Origin: Aldrovandia affinis
Taxonomy: Eukaryota > Chordata > Actinopteri > Notacanthiformes > Halosauridae
DNA length: 64,000 nt
Direction: 5' to 3'
Assembly: GCA_029706075.1 (NCBI GenBank)
Contig: JAINUG010000216.1
Coordinates: 930,001-994,000, forward strand
Shown here: positions 1 through 12,240 of the stretch, one piece after another
How the letters are laid out: every line of letters starts with the position of its first letter
Numbering within the stretch: the first letter of the stretch is position 1
The notes under the pieces: generated by a model
Seen by the model: the letters and a program-made list of their open reading frames with translations, nothing else
What the model was told of the DNA's origin: nothing
The model's database searches: none
Made by a program: the position numbers and the translations under genes

Positions 1-1580
1 ATAAAATAGTTTTATTTTGCTAACGTTAACCACCTCCCCACCTAATTGTTCATAGTTGCGACAATGGTGATTTCTAATGTTGGTTATGTTAAACAAAAAT
101 ATGTCGTGAGTGGTGTAACGTTAGCTAGATTTCAATGCTGTTGTATTGCCGCTTCTGATCTCACTAAACTGGTTAGCCAGAAAGCGAATAAGCACTATCG
201 ATTGCGAAGTGACACTGCATTTCATATCAGAATATCCATAGGCATAATATAAAGTGAATGCGTGGATATTCTTAAGATAGCAGCTAACTAACTTAACCAA
301 CTGTTCGAGTATTGGAGTTAAGCGACTAACTTTTTTCCGAACTGAAGTGAATTTGTTATCGACAATTATATCGATAATGTTATACCATATTAACATAAGT
401 TACATTTAATTGAGTTCTCTAACTATATGCTCATTACTCATCATTAACAGACTAACTGTGACTTATATTTTAGCTGCACATATCAGCTACGTTCTCCAAA
501 GGTAAATGTTTAAATATTGCATTGCAAAAAGCTCGCTTGTGTTGTCTGACAGTATAGCGGACATGGCTGCGTTTGTTGCGGTTTTCATACAGTAGCGCGC
601 TAACAAGCTAACCATACCGTTTTTCGGGAGTCACATTTGTGGTTTCAGGGCACAACCCTCTGTTTCAGAATTCTGTTGTTTATCTTGTGGTGCTTATGCG
701 GTCTTTACAATTTTAAGTCTTCTCAAGTTGCGACTGGGTTGCACACATGTAACGTTATCTAACTACAGCGCAAGGATGCTGTAACGTTAAAATATCGTGA
801 ATGTAAGTTGGGGATGGGGGTGGGGTTTTGCTACCTTACAATCATTTTAACGAGGTGACTTTAGAAATGCAAATTCACGGCATCGACCACCAGTATCTGT
901 CAAAATCACTGTTAGTAAGTTTAGCTAGCTAACCAGCTAGCTATTTCAGTTCAATAGTTATTAGTTTTTCACGAATATCGTCTGAAATGTACTCTCAGTA
1001 TGTATTATCTGGCAACAAGTGCTTTTGAATGGTTTTGGATTTTATTACGTTGAAATTTAGCTTGCGATTTACGATTTGATAGGGTGGATGTTTCGAGAGA
1101 TGTGCAAAAGCGGTTTTTTTGCTCAGGATCTCCAAGGATACCCGAGTCACGAGACCGTGCTCTCCTATCTGCAGCAAACAAGAGCAAGTCAGCCTACCAA
1201 CCGGCGTTGCTAAGGAAGCCTGACTGAAGAAAAACGCTTGAAGTTGTGGTTGACTGGGCGTTAGCTCCTATTTCTTTTATTTGACCATATGGACCGTATT
1301 CATTATTTTAAATTGATCTACAGTCGGGCAGTATTAAATAAGTTTCTCTTTGCATGCTTTTGCCAGTAGTGTTCGTTCTTTTCGGTTTGAATATGCAAAT
1401 AAATCGTTTTTATTATTCAGCATCACTGGAATTAAAGTATGCCACTTCAATGCTCATTAGCGTCCATGTTATGCCAGAATTCAATTTTTATGTTAGCACA
1501 GCGAATTGACAATGGAGGCTTATAAATGTTATAATAACATTTGACTGGTTTTAATATTTATTTATTTACTTTTTCTGTAG
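1..1580 (+). other. msl2: intron of msl2 (no exon seen)
   Basis: AT-rich non-coding DNA that ends in a clear acceptor: a pyrimidine-rich run ending TTTTCTGTAG at 1571-1580, followed at once by msl2 coding sequence. I looked for the first msl2 coding exon (N-terminal helices and first RING cysteines) and found no frame that fits, so it should lie left of the window. Several GCTAGCTAAC-like stretches occur (around 920-950), which are common in fish intergenic DNA. No other gene is visible. Confidence 0.7.
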
Positions 1581-3226
1581 GGAATCTGCTGAAAGATCCA
1601 ATAGCTCCTACCAACTCCTCTTGCCAGCACTATGTTTGCAAAGCCTGCAAAGGGAAGAAGATGATGATGAAGCCGTCGTGCAGTTGGTGTAAGGACTATG
1701 AACAATTTGAGGAGAACAAGCAGCTCTGCATCCTGGTGGAATGTTACAGGAAACTCTGTGAATACATTGCAGAGTCCCCCCTTGCCCAGCAAATCACCAA
1801 CGCTGTCGGTGATTCACCGGACCTTTTGGCAATGTTGAGGGAGGGTCTGTCATTGACTGAGGGGAAGCCGGAGGAGCCCCAGATCTCCATGTCGCTTGAT
1901 CTGGCACATTCCCCGGCTCCCTCCACCTCAGAGGAGCCTAGTGTGGTCCAGTTGGAGGCCCCCCCGGAGCTCCCTGAGGCCCCCCTGACCCCACCCGGCA
2001 TCAATGGGCTGCATGACTGCAATGGCCTGAGCACGGTGGACGAGCTGACAGCCAGCTTGCCCTCTCCAGGTACGGCAGCGTCCATGGCCATTGATGTGTG
2101 TGGTGCGGTGGTGGAGGAGGAGGAGGAGGAGGGGCTGAAGGCAGACGGCTTCACGGACGAGATGCCGGTCTGCGAGGCGGCCGGGGAGCTGTGCGCAGAT
2201 GGCATCCACATATGCAGCTTCAGCGAGGACATTAAGCACAGTGGCGACCCTTTGCTGTTAAGCGTGGAGGAGGTGCTGCGGAGCCTCGAACCCGACCCCG
2301 ACCCCGACCCGGACCCTGGGGTAGAGGACCGGCCTGATGTCCTGGCCCCCACTTCCCTGCAGGCCCCCGGGACCCTCAATGGGCCGTTCCCCGAAGCCCA
2401 CCGCCAGCCCTCCCTCCCCCTGGACCCCGGGGCCTTCATCCCCTGCCACCCACAGCCCCCCTCCTCCGGGATCTCCTGCTCAGCAGCCACACCCAGAGCG
2501 ACACGGCCCAACAGGAAGCGCTCGCGGTCGGAGAGCGACAGCGAGAAGATTCAGCCCCTGCCCATCTCCAGCATCATCCAGGGCCCACCCCTGGTCACAG
2601 CCCCCATTGCAGTCAAGCGGGAGCCTAAGGTCCCGGCACAGCCTGTGCCGACAGTCCCCAACGGTGGGGCGCCCAAGGTCACCAAAACTCTGCTGGTGTC
2701 CAGCAAGGGCATTAAGAAGACCCCCGACCATGGGGCCAAGAAGGCCTACACCAAGGCCAGGCAGGGAGTCCCCAAGACCAAGGACAAGACGAAAGAGAGG
2801 ACCCCCAACAACAGCTTGATTCCGGGGAGTCCCACCAAAGTAGTGTACAAGAAGCCCCAGGAGAAGAAGGGCTGTAAGTGCGGCCGGGCCACCCAAAACC
2901 CAAGTGTTCTTACGTGCCGCGGCCAGCGGTGCCCGTGCTACTCCAACCGCAAGGCCTGCCTGGACTGCATCTGCCGGGGCTGCCAGAACTCCTACATGGC
3001 CAATGGTGAGAAGAAGCTGGAGGCCTTTGCCGTACCGGAGAAGGCCCTGGAGCAGACCCGGCTCACCCTGGGCATCAACGTCACTAGTATTGCCGTGCGG
3101 AACGCGGGCACCAGTGCCAGTGTCCTCAACGTCACGGCGGGCTCTCCCGTCACCTCGTTTCTGGCCGCCAGCCCTCATGACGACAAGAGCTTTGACGAGA
3201 CTCTCGATATGAGGTTTGACTGCTGA
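1581..3226 (+). CDS. msl2: MSL complex subunit 2 (E3 ubiquitin ligase), last coding exon, 5' partial
   Basis: MSL2 is the RING-type E3 ligase of the MSL histone H4K16 acetyltransferase complex and acts in the nucleus; it ubiquitinates H2B and pairs with MSL1. The exon starts in phase 1 (GG of a Gly codon) after the acceptor at 1580 and runs 548 codons to TGA at 3224-3226. The second half of the RING is present (CQHYVC, KKMMMKPSCSWC); the first Cys pair must be in the upstream exon. A disordered middle carries SFSEDIKHSGDPLLLSVEEV and RKRSRSESDSEK, both close to human MSL2. The C-terminal CXC domain (about 2870-2990) contains CKCGRA, CRGQRCPCYS and CLDCICRGC. The end MRFDC is as in human. Odd points: a poly-Glu run near 2115-2130 and a DP-repeat near 2290-2320, and high GC compared with the flanks. 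The in-frame ATG at 1541 is in the intron and is not the start. Confidence 0.95.
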
Positions 3227-4250
3227 GCCGGACACAACAATCTCGCCCTCCCGTTTTCCCCCCCGCCACTTGCATACGTTTTCTCTGCCGTTGGATGGGA
3301 GGAGAGAGGTGGAGTAAAGCGGGGGTGTGGGGGCGAAGTCTACAATATGGCAGCTACTGTGGTTCTGTTCCAGTTCAGATTAGTAGTAAATTAGTAAATT
3401 GCCAAAGCTCATGCCTATGAATCACTTGTATCACGCGTTCTGTCTTACACACTGCTGCGAGATTGAAAGGGGGGAGGAATGTTGCTGTAAGTAACATTTT
3501 TTTAATTATTATTTTTATTTTTTATACAAGTGGTTTATGCTTCATGATCTTTGGCAAGAGAAACTTGACCTCATTGTTGTGGGTCATGCTATGTGCAGAA
3601 TCTAATGAACGGTTCAGGTTACAAAAAAAAAAAAAAAAAAGACGTGTTCAAGAAATGGTACCTGCAATGTCAGTAGAGACTGGTTGTATTTATAATCTTT
3701 TATTTTTATTTTTTCCTTTGTTTTTGTTTTTTTTGTACACAGACTTATCAAATTCCATTTAAAGATACATTTTATGATATATTTTATAAGTTACATTAAC
3801 AACATTTGCAGTATTTATTGGATGTCATCTAACATAGTGTACTGTCCATAGGGCACCATCAGGATACCATTTCTACAGATGCAAGGAGGTGAGATGCAGT
3901 ACCTACGGTTTCTGTCTAAATTATGTTGCTGTCCTGTTTGTGCTAGTTTCTGCTGTCTCAGAAGAAAAACAATGTATTTTTCCCGTGGGGCATTTAAAAA
4001 CCTGTAATATAAATGTAACATATTTCCACAAAAATGAAAAAGAAAACCTTACTATCATTGTTGATTTTATTCTTACTTTCCCCGCATTTTCATCTTGAAT
4101 GTATGGGATGATGTGTTTTTATGTACTACAGAGCACACACACAGCAATGGAGGGGGAGGGAAGAGAGGGGAAAAACTCCCAAAGCACGATCCATTCACAG
4201 ACACTTTGTTTGATATGCCGGTCAATAAAGAACAGAAATAGTCTGAGGCT
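3227..4250 (+). other. msl2: msl2 3' UTR
   Basis: The AT-rich tract after the msl2 stop has no long coding frame. It holds an A-run at about 3622-3641 and T-rich stretches. A canonical AATAAA at 4224-4229 is the best poly(A) signal and would give a 3' UTR of about 1 kb. The end point is inferred from that signal only. Confidence 0.55.
4224..4229 (+). terminator. msl2: candidate msl2 polyadenylation signal (AATAAA)
   Basis: Canonical AATAAA about 1 kb after the msl2 stop codon. No better-placed hexamer was seen between the stop and this site. Confidence 0.45.
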
Positions 4251-6577
4251 TAATTAGAAATGTGTGCGCTGGCCTTATCTGCTCCCTGTGTAGACAACGA
4301 CTCTGGGATTAAGCACTTAACGTGATTAATAGTCCAAATAACAACCAAACCAATTGGTAACCATGGCAACATTAATGCGCACCATTAAACGGACCACCTT
4401 CCGTGGCTCGCACATGTTACGTCACATTCCCTGCAGGAAGCTCGCCCATCCATCACGTCCACAGTGAATTAGTCTCATACACAGCACAGTGAAGCAGGAG
4501 ATCATTCCCCCTGCAGTTCCTCAGGTCCCTGGGGGTTGGGAGTGCATAATATTAATGTACAGTTGATTCAGCAGAAACTGGGAGTTAAGAGTGTGTAGGT
4601 GTTTTGGATGGGGACAGAAATTATGTCCAAAAGGTAGTTTTCTGCTTGCGAGGGTAAACTGATGTCCTGTTTTAAAGGTTCATGTGCCGGTCTAAGTACC
4701 AGTCTTCTTGAGGTGCCTGTGCCAAGAAGGAGACACTATTTCAGCATATGCTTGTAGGATCAGAGATCTTGTGTAACTTTTCCAAATGTAACCTTCTCCT
4801 GGTAGAGGACCCATTTGATTGGCACACAGCATGCACATGCAACAGCATTTCACCCAGTGTAAATAAACAAAAGAATGCAGGTATCCTCTGCTATGAGCAA
4901 TTTGATGGCACCCTTCTACAATCCGTAGTTTTATACCGGGGCATCCTCTCACATCGTGACCACACCCGGACCTCACGGACATATGTGCGTTTTAGAATAT
5001 TGGTTTTGATTGATCGGCTGCTGATTGGATGTCCTCTGCCTGGTCCAGTTGTGATCACGGACTGAAAAGCGCCCCCTTGTGGCACATCCTGTGAATGTGG
5101 TCAGGTCGTGTTTTTGAAGCCATAGGAAAGACAATGTGATTTGTATCCAGTCTACATTCTTTTTTATGTTTTGAGCAGTTTTGGGTGAGCAAGAAAATTA
5201 TTTTTGATAACAAACAAATATTGGAAAATGTCATGTAGCCTTTGTGTTATTTTTTTCAATTATTTAATTAGTATTTTCTTTTTACCTTGCGCACCTTTTA
5301 CGTTTTGCCCCACGAATACCTCAGTGACTTTTTGTTTTTTAGACTTTAAAAAAGTTTTCATTTGTATTGTGATTCGTGTATGTTGACCAAGAAGAAACTT
5401 AAGAAAAAATCAAAGCAATCACGGAATTGGTGATTGAAAGACTTTGTTTGCTTCACTGTGCGATTAATAGAGAAGTGGTATAAACAGAGTGTTAATATTT
5501 CATCAGTTGCAGAGTTGTACTAAAACGGTTGGTAATGCTATTCTTAGGGCTCCAATTGACCGAATATCTGAGCAATTCTTCACAGTTTAGGACAGGTAAT
5601 ACAATAGTCTGCAGCTACAGAAACAAAATGCTATTTCTTCGTTGGCAACCTTTTTATTTATTTTTCTTGGGAGGGATAAGAAGGGGGGATACGAGCTCTG
5701 AATTTCAATTTTGATGTTGACAGTTGAAGTTGCTGAAGAATAAGCTCCCTGTTCTTGGTCGTATATTCACTGCCAAAACATGTAATGCAATGATCAATAA
5801 ATGATAGTTTTCTACTGCTATGTTGTAGGTATATCCAGCAGCGGGCTTCGCCTTTGTCTGGACGATTTTGAGTTGATCGCCTGGCAGACAGCTATAGAGC
5901 CAGCTCTTATTTGTTTCAACATGTGCACACATTATTCACGGAGTTAATGACTTCATTCTGAAGCAGGAGTCCCCAACCTTGGTCAGGGAGAGCCAACGGA
6001 TCAGCTGAATTTGTTATAGCCTTCAACTCAACCAAATTAACTGCGAATTCTGTGAGTTAACTGCGAATTCTGAGTTGGCGCAGGCTGTCTTTGCACATTA
6101 ATTACGTAAGGAACACTGATAATACTCCAGCCGGACGTGGGGGTTGGCCACAAAAAAAACGGTTTAACGAAACACGTAAGCAATCACGTTTTATAAACGG
6201 TTTCCAGATTGTTTTCACTGGTGATATATCACCCCTTAATGCATATATGCCTTATTTTATGAATTAAACGTACTTCCTTTTTGTAATGAAGAAAGCCATC
6301 TCCTCTCAAATCCACTTGTGTAAAGCATCTGTGTATGCATTCCAAGACATCCGATTAGCGCAATGTTTAGGCATACGCTTTATTATACTTGGGATTTAAA
6401 AATACATATTGTACTCAAGTCAGTAAATTTGCCTTCGAGACGATGAATGGGCAGTCGTCTGGAATATACACGATTTATTTTTGACTTGTGACCACTGCTA
6501 ATACCAGGACGGCCGGCTGCAACTGGTCATGAAGATCCAGGGTCAGGGTATCCCCGCCTATTTATAAACCACAAATA
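4251..6577. other. intergenic DNA, no gene seen
   Basis: Short open frames only, none resembling a protein family. Near 5965 a CAGGAGTCCCCAACC-like start suggests a decayed DNA-element end. At about 6035-6075 an 18-20 bp segment around TTAACTGCGAATTCTG is directly duplicated. Confidence 0.5.
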
Positions 6578-7810
6578 CAGTGCATTCGGAAAGTATTCAG
6601 ACCCCTTCACTTTTTCCACATTTTGTTATGTTACAGCCTTATTCTAAAATGGATTAAATTCATTTTGTTTCCCCACCAATCTACACGCAATACCCCATAA
6701 TGACAAACCAGAACCCGGTTTTTAGAAATGTTTGCAAATTTATTAAAAATAAAAAACAGAAATATCACATTTACAAGTATTCAGACCCTTTGCTATGACA
6801 CTTGAAACTTAGCTCAGATGCATCCTGTTCCCTTTGATCATCTTTGAGATGTCTCTAGAACAGGGGTGTCCAAACTTTTTCCACTGAGGGACAAATACAG
6901 AAAAATATACGAAAGGCTGGGCCACTATTGGGGGGTTGGGTGCTACACGAAAATAATTCTTGCGCCCCTCGGATTTTCTGTCGACGGGGTGGGGAGGTTC
7001 CTGCTACGCGAAGAAAGCTGAGACCAGTTCGTTTATTTCGCGGAGTTTTTTTCGTTTATTTCTGTCACTAGTGGTGAAACTAAGAATTACAACTCAGTCA
7101 AGTGCAAGTTTCATGCGCGGGCCATATTCCTTATATTGGAATGCGGCCGCGGGCCAATTAAAAATGGACCGCGGGCCGTAGTTTGGACACCCCTGCTCTA
7201 GAACTTGATTGCAGTCCACCTGTGGCAAATTCAATTGATTGTACATGCTTTAGAAAGGCACACACCTGTCTATATAAGGTCCCACAGTTCACCGTGCATG
7301 TCCGAGTAAAAAACCAAGCCATGAAGTCCTATGAATTCTCCATAGACCTCTGAGATAGAATTGTGTTGAGGCATAGATATGGGGAAGGGTATAAATATGT
7401 TGCTAAAGCATTGAAAGTCTCAGGAGCACAGTGTATTCCATTATTGTAAAATGGAAGAAGTTTGAAACCACCACAACTCTTCTTATAGCTGGCCGTCTGG
7501 CCAAACTCAGTAATGGGACAAGAAGGGCCTTGGTCAGGGAGGTGACCAAGAACCCAATGGCCACTCCAAGAGAGCTTCAGAGTTCCTCTGCAGCGATGGG
7601 ACAACCTGGCAGAAGGACAACCATCTCTGCAGCACTCCATCAATCAGGCCTTTATGGTAGCGCTTGGCATTCGGGCCAAAAATTCCATTTGTGTCTCATC
7701 AGACCAGATAATCTTTTTCCTGAAGCTCTTAAGAGTCCTTTAAGTGCCGTTTGGCAAACTCCAGGTGGGCTGTCATATGCCTTTTACTCAGGAGTGGCTT
7801 CCGTTTAGCA
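6578..7810 (+). mobile_element. Tc1/mariner-like element, non-autonomous and interrupted
   Basis: Starts right after a TA (6576-6577) with CAGTGCATTCGGAAAGTATT, the familiar end of fish Tc1 elements. Transposase-derived sequence follows from about 7270 (the stretch that normally encodes the N-terminal helix-turn-helix), with stops and indels. At about 7645 the sequence flips: text of the opposite transposase strand follows, so the interior is an inverted fusion of two pieces. No matching right terminus was found, so the right border is approximate. A hAT-type MITE sits inside at 6861-7195. Confidence 0.8.
6861..7195. mobile_element. hAT-type MITE nested in the Tc1 copy
   Basis: Terminal inverted repeats CAGGGGTGTCCAAAC at the left and GTTTGGACACCCCTG at the right. 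It is flanked by an exact 8-bp duplication CTCTAGAA (6853-6860 and 7196-7203). The 8-bp duplication and CAGGG ends are hAT hallmarks. The 335-bp interior has no transposase. The surrounding Tc1 sequence continues across the site, which fixes the order of insertion. Confidence 0.92.
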
Positions 7811-8775
7811 TATGGGGGATATTTACCTCGGAAATGCACAGTAAAATTGTCCTCACTTAAACATATAGGTGCCCAACATTACCGTAGATTACGGTAAGAC
7901 GTTCTTCTTCTTCTTCTTCGTCGTTTGGGTATATTATTTTCCTGCTCCCCTAGGCTCGGGGCCGAGGGGCTATCCTTTTACCACCTCAAGCCTAGGGGGG
8001 GTTCACCCAGGCTATATTTCGGGGCACACCTCCAGCAGCCATGTCACCGTGTCGTCATCCAAAACCGACAGACCATGGATCCCATTGGGTGCCCGATAAA
8101 TCGGGCAATCCAAGATGACATGGTCTGCGGTTTGTTCCTCTGCGCCACACTCGCAGGCCGCGCAGGAGGCCAAGCCCCATCTGTGCATCGATGAGCAGAA
8201 ACGCCGACGCCAGTCCGGAGGCGGTTAAGCCTCACCCACGCCAGTCGGGCAGGTCCACCCCGATGGGGGAGGACCGGCGTCTGGGATGAAGTCACGGAGT
8301 CTAGAGGTGTTTTTCTCCCCTCCGTGCTCCAGGTGTAATCCACCCACCGTGCCGCACTGATATTAAGGTCGCTGCATTGCTGCAGGAGTTCCCGTGCGGC
8401 AGGCACAAATGGGTGTCTCGACTTGAGGCGCCGGGAGGCTCAGCTGTTAGAGTGAGCCTTTCATGAAGCAGATGGTTTGGCTCCATGGCCCGGCATGCGA
8501 GGCGTGCTATGGCTCCCGCACGGCGAAGCCCAGCGGGCTGGATGCCTGCAAGGATGGAGAGGTTGTCCACAGGAGTGGGACGCAGGCATCCTGTCACAAT
8601 GCGCAATGCTTCGTTGATAGGCGTATCGATGAGGCGGGTGTGAGCACTGCGACACCATACTGGCGCGCAGTACTCACTAGTCGAGTAGACAAGGGCCAGG
8701 GCAGCCGTACGCAGTGTTCTTGCCCGGCGCCCCAGCCTGACCCGACTAGTCGCCTCATCAATGCCACACGAGATG

Positions 8776-10047
8776 TTAGCTTCTTGCGCAGTGACGCGAG
8801 GTGTCGGCGAACGTGAGCGACCTGTCCAGTGTCACGCCGAGGTACGTTGGCTCAGCGCAACATGGCAGGGGTATTCCGCCGATATTTACTCGGAGCTCAC
8901 GTTTGGCCTCCTTGTTGTAAAGATGGAAGGCTGCCGACACCGTCTTTGCCTCGCTGAGCTTCAATCTCCATTTCTGGAGGTATGCCACTAGTGTCTTCAT
9001 ATCCTGGCCTAATGTCCCCTCCAATGACTGCCAGTCTCCAGCAGAGTACACCAACGCGAGGTCATCTGCGTAGGCATACTTCCGCGAGACTGTGTCAGGC
9101 AAGTCATAGGTGTAGATGTTATAGAGGAGGGGGCCAGGACCGATCCCTGGGGACGCCGTTCTTGAGGCGTCGTAACCTACTTCGCTGTCCGCTACCGGTG
9201 GTGAGGGTGAAGCTGCGATTTCGGACAAGCTCCATGATCATTCTGACCATGTGCCTGTCCGGCAGCAGGCGGAGCAGCTTGCAGGTGAGGCCGCGATGCC
9301 ATACGGTATCGTAGGCAGCCGTCAGATCGACAAAAACGGCTCCAGCCTTCTTTTTGGCCGAGAAGCTGTCCTCGATGTCTTGGGTCAACAAAGTGACTTG
9401 GTCTACGGTCGATCTCCGCGTCGGAACCCAGCCTGCTCCCGGGAGCAGTGGGTCAACAATCGGTTCGACGGGGGCGTAGATAAGACGCTCAAGGATCTTG
9501 AAGGGGATGCAGAGCAAAGAGATGGGACGGTAGCTCTTAGGGTCCCCTTCAGGCTTATTCGAGCCGGGATCGCGACAACTAGGGCTCTTCTCCAGATTTT
9601 GGGGATCTTCAGTTGGCGCAAGCAGGAAGAGAGGAAAGCTCTTAACCAGGACTTCAGAGCAGGTGCAGCATGGAGTATAAGCTCCGGGCAGATGGAGTCA
9701 GGGCCCGGAGCTTTTCCTGGCTTTATGTGCTGGAGGGCAGTAGCGAACTCCTCCGGTGTGAATTCACCGGAGATGTTGTCGCTACTAGGTGTTGGGGCCC
9801 TCCAGAGGTCAGACACTTCTTTTGCCACGAGTCGTGATGACTCGCGGTCTTTACCCTCGTATACCCCATTTTTCACAAATTGAGATGCGATTTTATTTGC
9901 AGAAATGGGGCAGTGACGAGGGGAGTGTCTTGACCTGCCAGTGAGGTTGTTCAGGATACTCCATGCCTTGCGGCTGGAGTGTGAGAAGTCGATGGTATTG
10001 ACAGCCTCCTCCCAGCGCTCTTGTCTCCTCCGACCGAGTCTTGACAA
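8776..10047 (-). pseudogene. LINE reverse transcriptase, frameshifted
   Basis: Open pieces 10047-9403, 9517-9119 and 9228-8776 overlap in different frames. They carry, in order, an RT fingers region ending in KPGKAPGPDSICPEL, a palm segment VFVDLTAAYDTVWH, and the catalytic box KYAYADDLALVYS. The thumb region follows with SEAKTVSAAFHLYNKEAK and YLGVTLDRSLTF. Further C-terminal relics continue to about 8300 in other frames (RIVTGCLRPTPVDNL). This is a dead copy. Confidence 0.85.
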
Positions 10048-10774
10048 CAGGGCTGTAGCAGCCCTGCTTGACTCGGTTCCTGCAGGAGCCCGGAGGAAGG
10101 CGCAGTAAAGATTCTCACACTCCGCATCCCAGCATGGTTTGTAGCTATTGCGGCGTCCACGTGGGATGGATTTTTGGCCGCTTTCACTAGCACACTGCAG
10201 AAGTCCTGGTATGCCTCATCCACACTGTTGGTATTAGGCGATGGAAGATGCCTCGTGGATTTGTTGGTGAGGAGGCGGAAGCGTTTCCAGTTGGCCTTTC
10301 GGAAATTCCATCGCTTCACCGGCTCACTCGGGACAATGTCCACAAGTTTGGGTACGGTTATCAGCGATGGTCGATGTTGGGACCGTGGGAAATTTCCGAG
10401 CACACGTCTGTCAGGGAGCTGGTTGTCTACGCCGACACTCGCGAAAGCCAGGTCTGGATTAGTCCCAGTATTCCAGCGTCCGGAGAAAACTGGCTGGACC
10501 CGATCATGTAACAAGGTCAGGCAGTTGTTGGCTGCCCAGCCAGCCAGGTTCTCTCCGTCGGGTGTGTTAGTGTTGTACCCCCAGTCTTCATGCTGGCAAT
10601 TGAAGTCGCCAACATAAAGACAGGGGTGAGGGAACACGGGACAGACGCTGGCGTGAATCGCGAGTGAGGAGGCTTGTAGGCGTTTACGATTTTTAAACCG
10701 GCAACGTCCACGCACAACCACTCAATCTCCGAGTCAGCTGGAGATTGGTCGGCGAGAGTCCAACTCAAACTCAA
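9951..10774 (-). pseudogene. LINE endonuclease (EEP fold), partial
   Basis: Contains GDFNCQHEDWGYNTN (the GDFN metal-binding motif), GTNPDLAFAS and FPRSQHRPSLI, which correspond to the C-terminal half of an apurinic-type LINE endonuclease. The usual SDHRP reads SQHRP, so the catalytic Asp is lost. The N-terminal half is absent. Confidence 0.75.
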
Positions 10775-10871
10775 GACGTTGAGAACCGTGTAGTGTCAAC
10801 ATGAGAAAGACGCGCGACATTCTATCTTTTCTTTACCCGGTCAGGAGTGAAAAGACTACATATGCAAGACT

Positions 10872-11495
10872 ATGTCTTTGTACTTGTGCAAACCGCACTG
10901 TTTACTAAAAAATGCATTATTGAAAGAGCGTGATGGAATATTATTTTGTGATTCAATTATATCACGAGCCTTGAATAACAATTGATATTGTATACACACA
11001 CTAAATATCGTGCAATTTTACTGTGAAATTTCGAAGAAAATGCCGTTTGAATAGCCTATGTAAACGCCTAATAGGATAGTGCCAATATACTCAACTTCAA
11101 AGGTGTATATTGGCACTTTCCTATTCGGTGTTTACATAGGCTATTCAACAGGCTTTTCTTCCAAATTACACAGTAAAATGGCATGACATTCAGTGTGCGT
11201 ATACACTAACATTTGTTATTCAAAGACCATGCAGAATTTGGAGCAAAAAATAGAATTACCAATGTAAGAGATGCTTGAAGTTGGCTATATTGGCATTATG
11301 CTATTAAGCATTTAAATACGGGATCTTCAATAGGCATTTTCTTCCAATTTATACAGTAAAATTGTCTATATACCTTTGTAATTTGGTGTTTAGAATAGCT
11401 TACAACTGTGTTTTATTATAAACAATCTTAACTCAATTACAGTATTTTTAAGTAAATAAATAAAAATAAAGGGGCGGTTTGCACAAATTCAAAAA
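10872..11495. repeat. long imperfect palindrome / inverted repeat
   Basis: The arms at about 10968-11090 and 11104-11230 are reverse complements of each other. The inner 42 bp (11049-11090 against 11104-11145) are close to perfect and are separated by only about 13 nt. A weaker outer match joins a TTGTGCAAACCGC stretch near 10880 with GCGGTTTGCACAA near 11474. A third, diverged copy of the right arm lies at about 11273-11375. No ORF. It looks like a palindromic MITE with an extra partial copy. Confidence 0.7.
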
Positions 11496-12240
11496 CACAT
11501 TTTAATGCATTTCAAGGTTTGCACTTGAAACAAAATGAATGCATGAATTTATAGTCTATTATTTATTTCGTTAAACCGTCCCCTCAGACTCTTTTTTTGA
11601 GTTTTAATGCATTTACGATTAATTAAGCACTCGTTGCAGTTTTGTGGCGCTTAAGTCAAAGAAGAGGCACATTTTAACAGGCCAAATATCCATTCGTGAA
11701 CTCGCCTAACAATCATACTTAGTACCAAAATGTTTGAGTCCGGACCATCACTTGGGCTAACAAAGACTGTATTTCAAGAAGTGACATTGATTTCAAACAT
11801 AGCCAGCGATATTTCACGTGAATAGAGTCTTCTTCCATGTAGAGACGTGAGGTTCAACTGGATTATTAGTCTACCTGGTAGGCCCTATTTATATATCAAT
11901 TGGAAATCCTCACACCGACCAGCGATTACAATAGGTTTTTTGTTGGCTGCCATTTATATGACAAAGAACAAACCTTCCCCATAAGCGGGAGTGGCCCTTC
12001 AATCACTGACTTTTAGCCTATTTAGGGAGCAGCCTCACCATGGTGACGTCAGTACCTCCATTTTCCCACAAGATGGCACAAAACACAAAAAAGCGAACGG
12101 CAATGTTATCTATCAATTTTTTTTTCTTCAATGTTACTGTACTCTTTTCTTGTTCATTTTTAAGATGATGTTGCAATATGTACCTGAATAGATTAAATCT
12201 AAGGAATCCATATTTTCTATTATGCAGTTCAAACAAACAG
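11496..12240. other. intergenic DNA, no gene seen
   Basis: AT-rich sequence with short frames only. A GGGGCGGTTT motif at 11471 and AACCGTCCCC near 11575 face each other and may be ends of a small element. Nothing else could be recognised. Confidence 0.4.

Larger units (their letters stand above)
7903..10795 (-). mobile_element. Jockey/I-group-like LINE, 5' truncated and decayed
   Basis: On the minus strand it reads endonuclease, then reverse transcriptase, then a C-terminal cysteine/histidine-poor tail, ending in a short GAA-repeat tail at about 7905-7918 (seen as TTCTTCTTC on +). The first part of the endonuclease is missing, the usual result of incomplete reverse transcription. At least three frame changes and several stops break the ORF. 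GC content is much higher than in the flanks. Family assignment to the Jockey/I group is from the overall look of the RT and endonuclease; the exact clade is uncertain. Confidence 0.85.

Noticed and set aside
1541-1580. ATG at 1541 as the msl2 start
   Set aside because: The 13 codons before 1581 are intron sequence ending in a strong acceptor, and they do not resemble MSL2.
2480-3235. Long antisense frames across msl2
   Set aside because: Open only because of the high GC content of the coding strand; no family resemblance.
9251-9883. 210-codon plus-strand frame
   Set aside because: Antisense to the LINE reverse transcriptase; the minus strand has the conserved motifs.
10174-10617. Plus-strand frames of 87-147 codons
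   Set aside because: Antisense shadows of the LINE endonuclease/RT region, which is clearly coding on the minus strand.
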